NCBI RefSeq assembly: GCF_020509005.1
Contig: NC_063012.1
Span: 7,626,001 to 7,690,000, forward strand
DNA length: 64,000 bases
Direction: 5' to 3'
DNA from: Fulvia fulva
Taxonomy: Eukaryota; Ascomycota; Dothideomycetes; Mycosphaerellales; Mycosphaerellaceae
The notes beneath the pieces were generated by a model. That model ran no database searches. It was not told the origin of the DNA and saw only the letters and a program-made list of their open reading frames with translations. This document shows positions 51,564 through 61,786 of this stretch, piece by piece (the stretch's first letter is position 1; each line of letters opens with the position of its first letter). The position numbers and the translations under genes are program-made.

Positions 51564-52813
51564 CTATGCACTCCCTTCTCGACTTAAACGAGCCAGCGTA
51601 GCTTTGCCTGCGCTGGCACTATTCGACTTCCCAATCTCATTCGTGATCCAATTGCCGATTCTGCTGACCTCCTCGAGATCAATGCCTGTCTCAGCACCAA
51701 GACTGTGCAAGAAGTAGACCAAGTCTTCCGTAGCCACGTTGCCAGTAGCCCCCGGACTATACGGACAGCCTCCGAGCCCTCCAACAGCACTATCGTAAGT
51801 ACGAATTCCATGTTCCAAGCCAACCATCGTGTTGATCAAAGCTTGTCCGAAAGTGTCGTGGAAGTGTAGTGCGAGGTCTTCGCTGCGTACGCCGGCTTCC
51901 TTGAGTGTCTGCAAGAGCTTGCGTGTTCGCGGCGCTGTTCCCATGCCTGTCGTGTCTGCCACGCTGATCTCGTCTGCGCCCATCTCGAGCAGTGATGCAG
52001 CAAGGTCTGCGACTCTGTGTGGGTCAACATCTGGGCCTTCGAACGGGCATCCAAGAGCGACAGAGATATACGCTCTCACGGGGTATCCAGCTTTCCTGCT
52101 GTCCGCCATGAGCGGCGCGAAGCGATCCAAGCTCTCTTGTATGCCGCAGTTTGTATTTTTCTTGCTGAAGCTCTCTGTTGCTGCCAGGAAGATGGATACT
52201 TCGTGTGTTTGGTTTCCATTGCCCGTATTGCCTACGTTGCTTTCCATCGCTGCAGCACCAGAAGGTGCAGAAGGCATTGCATTGGGGTCCTGGCTCGAGG
52301 TGCTCAATGCTGGACCGCCATCGTGCGTCGGTGAAGGAGGTGGGGTGGGGTAGCCTTCTGGCGTGGATGCCGAAGTGTTCATGATCTTGAAGTAGTTATC
52401 GAGGCCTTTGCTGTTCGGCAGTAGCCATTGGTAGGTGATGGGCTTCCTGGAGCTCGGTGGGTTCGCGAGGATCGACGACAGTACTTTGTCCGACGCCGCC
52501 ATCTATACAGCTTCAGCAGTGCATAGCCAACGTTTCAGAGGCGTCACCTTACCTGTGGCACCCATTTCGGGTGCACGAACGAACCAGCCTCGATCGTTTC
52601 TATGCCCGTTCCTGCTAACCGCCTGACGAGCTCGATCTTGGTCTCTGCTGGTATGCTCGTCTTCTCGTTCTGTAGTCCATCGCGTGGGCCGACCTCGACG
52701 ATTCTGACATGATCGGTCGTTGCCAGTCTCGTGCTGGAGCTCGTGAAGCTTCGTGATGGGATCGTGCTCCAGGCACGTCTGCCCAGCAGGACGCGCGAAG
52801 GAGCTCGAGACAT
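51564..52813 (-). CDS. Hydroxymethylglutaryl-CoA lyase
   Basis: Two exons, 52813-52553 and 52502-51564, give 399 residues. A basic, Ser/Arg-rich N-terminus looks like a mitochondrial targeting sequence. The TIM-barrel motifs are VEVGPRDGLQNE, EAGSFVHPKWVPQ, then SVALGCPFEGPDV, HFHDTFGQ (metal-binding His pair) and GGLGGCPYSPGATGNVATEDL (catalytic Cys loop). The enzyme cleaves HMG-CoA to acetyl-CoA and acetoacetate, the last step of leucine catabolism. A low-complexity Pro/Ser/Gly insertion of about 60 residues (after KGLDNYFKI) interrupts the barrel and is longer than in most homologs I know. The intron is GTAAGG/TATAG, 50 nt. Confidence 0.93.
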
Positions 52814-53110
52814 GTCCTTTACTCTAGACTGGTATCCTTCGGTAGTGTGAGCTGCATTGGACTACCCAGCGCTGCAGCCTGCGAGCCAAGGTGATGACGC
52901 GCGGGGAAGGTGCAAGGTGTGCCGTGGCCCGTGGGTGCTTTGGAGTGGCTGCGCGATGGACTAGAACTATCGGCTGGCAACATGCAACATGCTTCATGTT
53001 CAAGTTGAATTCACTACCGCTGCTATCATACACATCGTCCTCGCTCATCACGCATCAGCACTGCTCGTAATCATTCGCTTAGCATCCTGGTCTGTTCGAC
53101 GTTCCAGCCT

Positions 53111-53539
53111 TCAGCTCTGGGAAGCCAGTTCCTGCAGCATTTCGCGCGTGCCTGATAGACTCTGCGAATCGCCGTAGAGCGCAGCAATCAAACTGCCATC
53201 CACAGCTGGGAATTCTTCTTGCAAGGTGGCAACGTCGCGGTCGGTCTGGCTTTCGGGCTTGGTCCTGTTCATCTCGAAGTTCTCCATTGCCTCCCTCTGC
53301 TCACCGCGCTCCTCCTGGGGCACCAACTGTTCTTCGCGAAATCCTCCGCCTTGCTGTGGCGGTGGACCTGGCGGCGCGCTATACCCAGTCTGTGAATGCT
53401 GCTGTTGAGGCTGGAGTGGTTGCTGTTGCTGCTGATACTGCGGCTGCTGAGTCTGGGAGTGTTAGTCGGCCCACGGATTGGTACTAGCAAGATTCTGGCC
53501 TTCCTGATGCCCGCCCTGGTAGTAGCCTTGGTTTGACAT
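53111..53539 (-). CDS. Gln-rich small protein with UBA/CUE-like C-terminal segment, internal TAA
   Basis: Reading from MSNQGYYQGG at 53539, the frame meets a TAA at 53464-53462 and then continues open for about 116 codons to a TGA at 53113-53111. It encodes a Gln-rich run, a PPGPPPQQGG segment, an acidic/Met stretch and a C-terminal helical block (VATLQEEFPAVDGSLIAALY) that looks like a UBA/CUE three-helix ubiquitin-binding fold. The TAA sits in GACTAACACTCCCAG, which resembles a branch point plus acceptor. An unrecognised intron may therefore remove it, but no phase-compatible GT donor was found. Otherwise the gene is disrupted. Function is unknown. Confidence 0.5.
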
Positions 53540-54030
53540 GATTGTGTGTGCTGTCACGTTCTGCTGTTCCGAGTCTTCTTATGCAGCGCTTGTTCTGTGA
53601 AAGTGTGTGACGTTACAAAGGAAGGAAGAACAGTGAAGGCATGCATCAAGTATCAAGTCCATCGCAGCTGCCTGCACCGCCACAGCAGGGTTCAGTCGTC
53701 AGCAAGCGCCACGTGCTTGCTCTCGCCTCCGCAATGCCGGATTCCCCAACAAACATCATTCACAGCACCAGAGACTGTGAGGACGACGACAGTGTGTCCC
53801 GTTCGTCATGAGACTTCTTTAATGATGCCAGACGTTGGCAGCAATGGGTTGTTAACGTCGTTCTCGTGACGATTTCAGCTTGGTAAGCGGCGACGAGATA
53901 CGAAGCACAACATCTCAGCTCTGAAGCTACCGTTCCCTTGTATTACTCGATCATCTCTCCGCATCGGACTGACAAGAACTCGATACGCTCAGAGGAGAGA
54001 TTCAATTGGGATCAGTCAATGGGCAGGATT
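53540..54030. other. Intergenic, divergent promoter region
   Basis: About 490 bp between the UBA-like gene (minus) and the monooxygenase (plus). No gene was recognised. Confidence 0.5.
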
Positions 54031-56301
54031 ATGACCATGGCCAAGAAATCCGTCGCCATCGTAGGTGCTGGACCCTCAGGCCTGGCAGGAGCCAAAGTCC
54101 TTCTGGGTACAGATAAGTTCGACGTGACAATCTACGAAAAGGCAGATCGGATCGGAGGTATATGGGCCCTGGATCAGAACTCTACGGATGGCTTCTTACA
54201 CCCGAACACGCCTACGAACCTGTCACGCTTCACGGTCGCTTTTTCCGACCTGGACTGGAACTTGATCGATTTGCAGTCTTCCAAGACAAATGGCACCACC
54301 GGTGCTAATGGATCAGTTGAGAAACCTCCCACACCCATGTTCCCCAAGGCGTGGCAAGTGAACCGATACCTGGAGGCCTATAGGCAAAAGAACATTCCCG
54401 AGAACATCATAAATCTTGGCTGCGAAGTTATCAGAGCGGAAAGGAAGGGCGATGAGCTTGACCACACATGGGAGATCACTGTGAGAGACCGTAGCAAAGC
54501 CGACCGCACATCAGGCTTCGACTACTTGTTGCTTGGTTCCGGCTTCTTCTCCAAGCCGCGGCCAATTTCCCACAGCATCACGAATATGCCCTCGAAGCTG
54601 GATGTGCAATCGATCCACAGCTCACAGTTTCGGAAGCTTGACGACCTGTTCCCTGTCACTGTCCCTTCTACCGGCAAGAACATACTCATCGTCGGTGGCG
54701 GGAACTCAGCTGGCGAAGCAGCAGCCGCGGTCGCTCAGCAGCTATCCGATGCGCAATGGTCGCCGGGTGACCATGTTCGCAAACGATATGAGGGATATAA
54801 TATCGTGCATGTAACACCTCGCCCTTTGTATGCCATCTCCCCCTTCGTTCCAGTGGATGAGAGCTCTACGACCTTCATGCCCGTCGACCTCAAGCTATAT
54901 GACCTCTCAAGGCGACCTGCAGGACCCATTACCGGCAACGCTGGTCGTGTTACCACAGCTGTGAAGGATACGATTCATAGAGCCGTACAGGGTATGATCG
55001 GAGGGGATCAATCTGATCTCACGCCAGCCCTGAGCGTTCCACGCGGCGAGCCGCGCTCTGTCGCATATGTGGCCTTGAGTGAAAGCTATCCAGAGTTTGT
55101 GCGCAGCGGTCTGATTGAGGTTTTGGGCGGTCGAGTGTCATGCCTGAATGCTGGCTCCAATGGTGCCATGGCAGCCGATGTCGTTGGCACCGACGGCGAT
55201 GTTCGTATCGAGAACATCGGTGCCATAGTATATGCTACAGGTTACACTCCAGCTTCCGCGATTGACTTTCTGGGAGAGGACGTCAAGCAAGCGCTACATT
55301 ACGATGCGGGTAGTCTGCGTCTGCCGCTACTGCTCCAGGAGTGGCAGACAGCAGTGAAAGTAATACCCGAGCTGTCATTGCTGGGCTTCTATGAAGGCCC
55401 ATACTGGGGCATGATAGAGATGCAAGCAAGACTTACAGCCGAGAGATGGCTTGCCGACAGTCCTCCCTACGTTCGGCCGTATGAGGGCACTGAGGAGCTT
55501 CTTGAGCTCCGCAAGGATATGCAAGCGAAAGGTCTGGACGTTCCACAGTACTGGTTTGGAGATTATGCAGGCTACATGGAAGAGGTCGCCGCTCATCTTG
55601 GCCTGCAAAGGAACAACGGAGCTTTCGCTGAGCGTGAGGGTGTTGTGTCGCCTTCGAGATATCTGTCTCCAAAGTCAGAGCATGCCCAGGCAAACTCCGT
55701 CATTCAAGATATCTACAAGACATGGCGCGCCTGTCTTGACTATGGTAGGTTTACTGCGCGTGCGGCGTTCCGTGCTCTGCAAGGTAATTGGTTTATTCAG
55801 CGGACAATCGACAGCGCCCTGTCGACCTTCCCGTCTGGGACACTGGAGGGTCAAGCTAGCTTCCGTCCTCGAGCGCCGACCGGGGACAAGAGTGGCATGT
55901 TGTTCGATTTCGAGTATCTCTACACCGAGAGCGGCGTTCTGACTTTGGCCAATGGTGCAGAAATGACAGCAAGGAGACGCTACGTCTATCGCTACTCGGA
56001 GGAGCGTGATGAACTTAGCGTGTGGTTTGTGAAGCCGGACAGTGAGCTCGAGGTCGACTACCTCTTCCACAATCTGACGTTCGTGCCACCAGCCGAAGCC
56101 AAGCAGCGCGGAGCGTGCGTGGCGAAAACTGACCACCTGTGCGTGGAGGACATGTACTGGACCGAGTACAGCCTGCCAATCAAAGGGATCTCGCTGCACA
56201 CTTTCGAGACCAAGCACACCGTGCAAGGCCCCAGCAAAGATTATGTTGCTACCACGAACTTCTCTCAGAGTTCCCAAACACCGTCATCACTTAAAGCATG
56301 A
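54031..56301 (+). CDS. Flavin monooxygenase fused to a DUF6314 domain
   Basis: A single-exon 756-residue protein starting at ATG 54031, which has A at -3. Alternatives are 54019 and 54037. N-terminal FAD motif VAIVGAGPSGLAGAK, then YEKADRIGGIW, NADPH motif ILIVGGGNSAGEAAA, and VYATGYTPASAI follow the FMO/BVMO layout, ending at about residue 590. The C-terminal 150 residues (LQGNWFIQRTID, FEYLYTESG, RRYVYRYSEE, HLCVEDMYW) match the DUF6314 family as I know it. Oxygenation of a small substrate is expected; the added domain is of unknown function. It is tail-to-tail with a Zn2Cys6 regulator that may control it, by proximity. Confidence 0.85.
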   Translation: MTMAKKSVAIVGAGPSGLAGAKVLLGTDKFDVTIYEKADRIGGIWALDQNSTDGFLHPNTPTNLSRFTVAFSDLDWNLIDLQSSKTNGTTGANGSVEKPPTPMFPKAWQVNRYLEAYRQKNIPENIINLGCEVIRAERKGDELDHTWEITVRDRSKADRTSGFDYLLLGSGFFSKPRPISHSITNMPSKLDVQSIHSSQFRKLDDLFPVTVPSTGKNILIVGGGNSAGEAAAAVAQQLSDAQWSPGDHVRKRYEGYNIVHVTPRPLYAISPFVPVDESSTTFMPVDLKLYDLSRRPAGPITGNAGRVTTAVKDTIHRAVQGMIGGDQSDLTPALSVPRGEPRSVAYVALSESYPEFVRSGLIEVLGGRVSCLNAGSNGAMAADVVGTDGDVRIENIGAIVYATGYTPASAIDFLGEDVKQALHYDAGSLRLPLLLQEWQTAVKVIPELSLLGFYEGPYWGMIEMQARLTAERWLADSPPYVRPYEGTEELLELRKDMQAKGLDVPQYWFGDYAGYMEEVAAHLGLQRNNGAFAEREGVVSPSRYLSPKSEHAQANSVIQDIYKTWRACLDYGRFTARAAFRALQGNWFIQRTIDSALSTFPSGTLEGQASFRPRAPTGDKSGMLFDFEYLYTESGVLTLANGAEMTARRRYVYRYSEERDELSVWFVKPDSELEVDYLFHNLTFVPPAEAKQRGACVAKTDHLCVEDMYWTEYSLPIKGISLHTFETKHTVQGPSKDYVATTNFSQSSQTPSSLKA

Positions 56302-56303
56302 CC

Positions 56304-58486
56304 TCACTCGTTTTGGCCAAAGTCAGAGAAAGGAAAGGCGTCGAGCGACAGCCATAAATCGGGATCAAGAGGGAAGTCATTGGCGAAGGCCTCGATCGAG
56401 TCCAGGAGAGGATCAGCAGAGTGATCGTCGTATAGTTCATTCGCTGCTGCGTATGCATCAGCTTCAGTCAAACTTGTGATGGCCGATACACCATTGCTCA
56501 TGGTTGCCGTAGGCGCATTGATCTGAGTAGTGCGAGTCACAACTCTGTTGGCCATGCGTTGAACCTCCTGCTGTAGTTCTTCGAGCACGATGCTATATCG
56601 TAAGCTAGGCGCATTTGCTTGCGTGGCCTCGTTGAGGTACCGCTGAACAGTGTCCGCCAACTTCAAGAGTTCCTGGTCTTCGATGGACGTCAAGGCTGGT
56701 AAGCGACCATGCCTTCGCTGGATCAGCCAGATGTATACGATTGAGAGCGCGTTGAAGCACACAAACTGTGTATACCAAAATGCTTGGAAGATGTGCTTGC
56801 CCAGACCAGCAGCAAGGACAGCGTCCAAGGTTGACTGTGCTGCTGAAAGGCAAGTCTCTACTTGCAATTCCCTCAAGGCGACTTGGCTTGTGTCTATCAG
56901 CAAGCTAGGTCGGTTGATCAGCATCCGAGCATGGGCGTGGGCCAATTGCAATACCGTAATTTGTCTTCGGAAAATCGGTATCAAGCTGGAAGCGTGGATC
57001 TGTCCTGATAGGACGACAGGCAGCGATGCGTGCCATGCTGCGGTCTCCTCATTCAGCTTGAGTGCCGTCTCGAGCTTCTGGGTACTACTCTTCCGCCGCA
57101 CAGAGTTTTGCTCTCTAGCCGCCTTCTTCACGATACGAGTGATCTGCGCATGGAAGATCGATGCCTTGATTATGCTATCCCGCATTGGACGTTCTACCAC
57201 GACACCAGTACTGGTCAGGTCTTCATCCTCGACCGCATCTGGCAGTTTCTGATCCACATCGTCCAAGTGTATGAGCGGCGGTCGTCCAAGGATAACGCTG
57301 AGATACGTATCCAGAGTTGATGCTGCCCAAAATGCGCGCTTCCGACACTCTCGGATGATACAGTCTTGAGGCTGGCCAGCAGGGCCTGCAGTTGCTCTGT
57401 GCAAGCCCAGTGCCATCACGAGCTGGATAGTGGTGCCGAAGTGGTACCACGCTTGATTCGGCCTTGAGGTGTGGAGCAGAAAAAGGCATGTGGCAAGTCT
57501 CGCTTGCACCGACTCTAGACGGGCTCTGCCTCGTTCGGCCTGCAACTTCTCCTGTGCCATGCGGAAAAGGTGCTCGCTCTCCCGCCACGAGTGTTCGTCA
57601 GGGTCCAATATCTCCTTGGACTCCCCAACATTGAACAGTCGAGCCGTGGCCAGGACCATGAGCACAATGGCTTGGCGAGCTGGAAGTAGAGAAGCGCCAT
57701 TTACCTGCTCCTGGACCTCGTGAAACCCTTCTAACCATCGTGCAACGGTCTGTTTATGCAAGAACCGGTAGGTGGGCATGGCAAGGTCGAAGTACTGAGA
57801 CAACAGCATAGAAGTCATGTGTCGATTTGACAACTGGAATCCATCTGGTTCCATTGGTGACACCTGGCGATCGCCGAAAGCCCAGATGGGCTCAGATTGA
57901 TCGGGCTCTTCAGCAGAATTTCCGGCAAGATTGGAGTGGAGACCGTCCTTCTCGAAACGCTTCCAGGCCCGGCGGAGAAAGGTATATGGGGAGGTTGGGC
58001 CCAGGTATTGTCCAGCGAAGGTCGTAGATCCGCCTTCTGGCGAACCTGCCCTCGAAGTTCTCGCATGCGTCTCAGCGCCGTTGGTCAAGGGGAGAGGAAG
58101 AGCAATACTGCGAATCACATCCTGTGGCACGGGGGAGATAGATACATTGTTGGCTCCAGGTTGGGTCGCCAGTGGAGCGGCAGGCGAGGGTTGCACCAGT
58201 CTGCCCCTTGTGTAAGATGCATTGTAGGTGCAGTTCGATCCATTATTCTGGCAAGAGATGCAAGGTAACTCGCCAGTACATCGGCGTTTGCGACTCTTGC
58301 AGGAGTCACAGGCTTCGTAGTTGTTAGAGTGATGCATCGTCGATATACCAACATGGACTCACCTCGAGTGACTTTTTGACGCTTCGTACTGCGCTCTGGT
58401 GACCCGATGGTCCCATCGGATGCTTGCTGCGCCACAGGCGACTCATGGCTCATTGTACGCTTCTGTGATGAAGGGCTGGCATCCAT
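56304..58486 (-). CDS. Zn2Cys6 transcription factor with fungal-specific domain
   Basis: Two exons, 58486-58363 and 58312-56304, with a GTGAGT/ACGAAG intron splitting the zinc-cluster region, give 710 residues. The spliced N-terminus reads KRQKVTRACDSCKSRKRRC and then C-x2-C-x6-C, forming the CX2CX6CX5CX2CX6C binuclear cluster that contacts CGG half-sites. Read alone, exon 2 starts at a spurious ATG that loses the first conserved residues. A fungal-specific middle domain (SQYFDLAMPTYRFLHK, about residue 210) follows, and the C-terminus is acidic (about 660-710, DDHSADPLLDSIEAF), a likely activation region. It probably regulates metabolic genes, possibly the adjoining monooxygenase; this is inferred from position. 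Confidence 0.9.
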
Positions 58487-58856
58487 GTTTGGCGGACATT
58501 CATCCTCGTCTTATCCGAGGCAGTCGCAGTGGAGATGTTTTGATGTTCGCTCATGCCATGCCCTCTGCACTTAATGCAGTCGGCCAAGAACGATGGCCAC
58601 TGTGCGGCAAGATACAATGTAACGACGCTCTGCATGGACAAGTCTACGTGGATACTCGTGTTCGTCCTTCAATGTCACGAAAGCAAATCCACTCGTCTCA
58701 AGGTCTCCGCAGCCAGTGTGTCGTTGTCGCGTGGAAGTGGGGTTCAATTCCAATGCCATGTGAACGGCAACTAGCGTAACGCTGCCACGGGCCAATCGAC
58801 AGCTAGACAGGTGTCTTTCGCGTCTTCCACTCGTGAAATCCATGCAACACACCAAC
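58487..58856. other. Divergent promoter, TF and FYV6-like gene
   Basis: About 370 bp between two genes transcribed away from each other. Nothing specific was recognised. Confidence 0.5.
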
Positions 58857-59621
58857 ATGTCGCGATTCGTGTCTGGTGGCACGGATGAGCAGCCGACAGA
58901 ACGCGATGAGGCGTGGCTCCAAGCTCAAAAGGAGATTGAAGCAAAGCACCTCGCCAAGATCGAGGCCGGCAAGCAGGAAGGCGGTAAATCTCTCTATGAG
59001 ACTCTGCAAGCCAACAAAGGTGATGATGCGATTGGACTTCGCAGATAACAGACATATGCGACTGACGGGACGGGATAGTAAGCCGCAAAACAAGAGCAGT
59101 TTGAAGAATCCATCCGCCTCACCAACCAGTTCCAATCGTTGAACGAAGATGAAGTCGAGTTTCTGGACTCAGTCCTGGAATCGCAACGCGAGAAGGAGAA
59201 TGCCGTGAGGAAGCAAACAGCCGAGGAGATGCAAGCTTTCAAACAGCAGCAAGAGGAGGCAGAGAAGAAGGCAAAGGCTGCCGAGACTTCACAAACGCCA
59301 GAGACGGCGAGCACTTCTTGGGCAGTGTCGAGGAAGCGGAAGAAGGGAAAGGAAGAAGTCTTCGGTGGCGTGAAGCTGCGCAAGGCCTCCAGCGGCGAGC
59401 CGTCTCCAGCATCGAAAAGTCCGGCAGTGGCAGACGCTCGAACAAGCACCAAGAAAGATCCCGCTGCAGCGGACACACCTCAAACTGCTGGTGGGAAGGA
59501 CAACAGGGCTGCAACAGTTTCGAGCCCAGAGAAGGATAAGATGAGCACCTCAAAGCCGCCTGCCGCGGTGAGCAGTGCAGGACTAGGATTGGCCGCATAC
59601 TCATCCGATGAGGACGACTAG
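58857..59621 (+). CDS. FYV6/FAM192A (NIP30) family protein
   Basis: Two exons, 58857-59019 and 59083-59621, give 233 residues. The conserved N-terminal NIP30 domain has MSRFVSGGT, LYETLQANKAAKQEQFEE and LNEDEVEFLDSVLESQREKE. A low-complexity Ala/Ser/Lys region and acidic tail (YSSDEDD) follow. In yeast Fyv6 acts in the second step of splicing, and the animal relative binds the proteasome activator PA28-gamma; the role here is inferred by family. The intron is GTGATG/AGTAAG, 63 nt. An upstream in-frame ATG at 58839 is less likely than the family start MSRFV. Confidence 0.85.
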
Positions 59622-59721
59622 GCTACTCATTATCTGCTTTGTGTTCTCAAGATGCCTTTGCGTCGACCTTCACACTTGGTCATATCCACTTGGTCGTATC
59701 GTAGGTACCTTCGAAACCCAC

Positions 59722-60492
59722 TCACGTTGGACGCAATGCTCCAAACATGATTACAGACTCCAGCTTGCCATTCTTGAACACGGCATTCTCCCTCCGACCC
59801 TCGACTACGAAACCTGCCTTACCGAGCAGTGCGGCAGAACCTTTGTTGAGCTCGCCGACTTCTCCATTCAAACGCACCAGGATCCCGAAGGTCTTCCACG
59901 TCCACTGCACGAACGCCGGCACGATCGTAGACATTACACCCTTTCCCCAATGCTCTTCGCCGATCCAGTACCCAAGCTCCGCTGAGCGAATGTAAACATC
60001 TAGGCGGTACATGTCAGAAAGATTTACGGCTAGGCGGATTCTGGCAAGAGCACTTACCGTGACCAGGCTCCAAGCCGATACTACCAACAGTTTCATCATT
60101 GACAGTGATTGCGTAGTTGAGAGCCGTCAGAGGACCGCTGGCACCAGTCTCAGAAGACCATTCGCCAGCTTGGAGCATGCTCTTCTGGCTGTTGCAGAGC
60201 TCGATCCAGAAATTGCCGGCCTCCAGCGTATATGGGCTGGGCTGTGGACGCATTAGTGTGGACTCTGATTGTTGGAGGCTGGTAACTTACAAACCGATCC
60301 CTCATGAACTTGGCTACGTTCTTGTTGTTTGCATGGTGAGCCATCGATTCGGCATCGCTAAGACGCTGTAGCATGGCTTTAGATGTGGATATGCACGCTT
60401 CAACGTTGGACTCTTACATAACGTCTCACTCCGAGGCCGCGATCCAGCTTCAAGATGTAACCATCCTCTGCATCTTCAGCGCCGACCGTCAT
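59722..60492 (-). CDS. GNAT acetyltransferase (RimJ/RimL-like)
   Basis: Four exons, 60492-60418, 60365-60291, 60241-60058 and 59999-59722, with three canonical introns, give 203 residues. The GNAT fold is seen as a beta-strand core, the acetyl-CoA site region (GYWIGEEHWGKGVMSTIV, with the GxGxxT-like GKGV loop), and the ALLGKAGFVVEGRRENAVFKNGK block typical of RimJ/RimL N-acetyltransferases. It transfers an acetyl group from acetyl-CoA to an amine, often a protein or small molecule. The substrate is not known. The family is frequent in fungi. Confidence 0.85.
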
Positions 60493-61153
60493 CCTGATGC
60501 CTGTAGTGTTGCTGTTGAGAAGTTGTTTTCGAAACTGGAGGCAAGGTGACTAACATTGTGCGGCTGAGTTTTAGGCTAACGCGAGCCAGAAGGAGCACTG
60601 CAGTGGAGAGATTTAGCCGGGCACAGAACGCGTGTTAAAGCAGTTGCAATGAGGTACCCACCAAACAAGACTTTGACTCACGTCTGTTGCTGGCACCTCA
60701 ATGACGTTTGAGGATTCATACTGATGTCTACTGTCTTTCCGTCGTTGAGCATCTGAAGCACTTTTGGCAGAGTACCACTGCAGAATCGACCTTACGTCCA
60801 ACATCACTTCAGTCCAGCTCAATCACATGCTGTAGCCTATCGCCAAGATGTATCAGGTGGCCCTGCTCGGACTCACATCGCTCATTCGAGACCACGCGGC
60901 TGTCCAAGGTCAATGCAGACAGCCAATGCGAGGCTGTCATTGGCCACTTGCTATTTTGGCAAGTTGCAACCTTTACAGTCGCTCGCAATCACGGTGCTGG
61001 CAGCGTTCGATCACCTTTCGTGATTGAGATGCGTTCCTCGTAGAACCTCCAACATCAGCATTCGCCACGCCAGTCGTTGGGCCGTTCGTGCAATACATCA
61101 TATACTGGTCTTCAGCCCGGTGGAATACGCGAGTCAAAGTGTCCAGCCCAAGG
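60493..61153. other. Intergenic region upstream of the small membrane protein
   Basis: About 660 bp between GNAT and the membrane protein, divergent. No gene was recognised. Confidence 0.5.
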
Positions 61154-61786
61154 ATGCCACCCAAGCGCAAGGGCCGTTTTGCAAGTATGTTCATGGCTCT
61201 TCCAAGACAACATCATGTAGGTACTGACCATCCAGCACACGGAGGACCAGACAACAGCACGCAGACAAGTTCGAAAGAAACAAGATTCGCCAGGTCCATA
61301 CTGGATGCCGTCCGAATCCTGATCGCGCAATCGCTGTTCGTCGTGTTACCAGCATACCTTATAACTGGCGCGACCGACGTGGCGTGGCGGATGTTCTGCA
61401 TATCCGCGTATACCTTCGCCATCAATATGGTCACCTGGCTTGCTTACCGCACGAGCAAGTGGCCGGAGCACATCTTGACCACCATACTCTACCTAGCTCT
61501 CATCACCTTCGGAGGCTGGCCAGCAGCTCTCGTATGTCAAGGTTACTTCGGCGCTGGCAGCAGATCCTACCTGCCCGGGTTCCTTGGCTGGGTCAACATT
61601 GCTCTCTGCGCGGTAGCCGGCGAGGTCATTTTGGTCCGGTATGCGGAGGACGACGATACATTGGCGGGAACGTCGAAGAGACACACTTGCGATGTGCTCA
61701 CCGAGTGGATCAAGATTCAATCATGCCAGCCTGTTACCTGGTGGTTCAATCGCTGGGTCTGGGGATATATTGTCAGAATGATTTGA
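61154..61786 (+). CDS. Small four-TM membrane protein of unknown function
   Basis: Starts at MPPKRKGRF. A 51-nt in-frame intron at 61185-61235 (GTATGT, TACTGAC branch-like, TCCAG) is likely, giving 193 residues, versus 210 without it. Four hydrophobic stretches are seen: VRILIAQSLFVVLPAYLI, MFCISAYTFAINMVTWLAY, TTILYLALITFGGW and LGWVNIALCAVAGEVILV. No known transporter or enzyme motif is visible. I do not recognise the family. An in-frame ATG at 61088 precedes it, but the extension is unlike a conserved N-terminus. Confidence 0.6.
   Translation: MPPKRKGRFASMFMALPRQHHVGTDHPAHGGPDNSTQTSSKETRFARSILDAVRILIAQSLFVVLPAYLITGATDVAWRMFCISAYTFAINMVTWLAYRTSKWPEHILTTILYLALITFGGWPAALVCQGYFGAGSRSYLPGFLGWVNIALCAVAGEVILVRYAEDDDTLAGTSKRHTCDVLTEWIKIQSCQPVTWWFNRWVWGYIVRMI

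Noticed and set aside
58700..58760. Possible tRNA T-arm (GGTTCAATTCC)
   Set aside because: No matching acceptor, D or anticodon stems around it.
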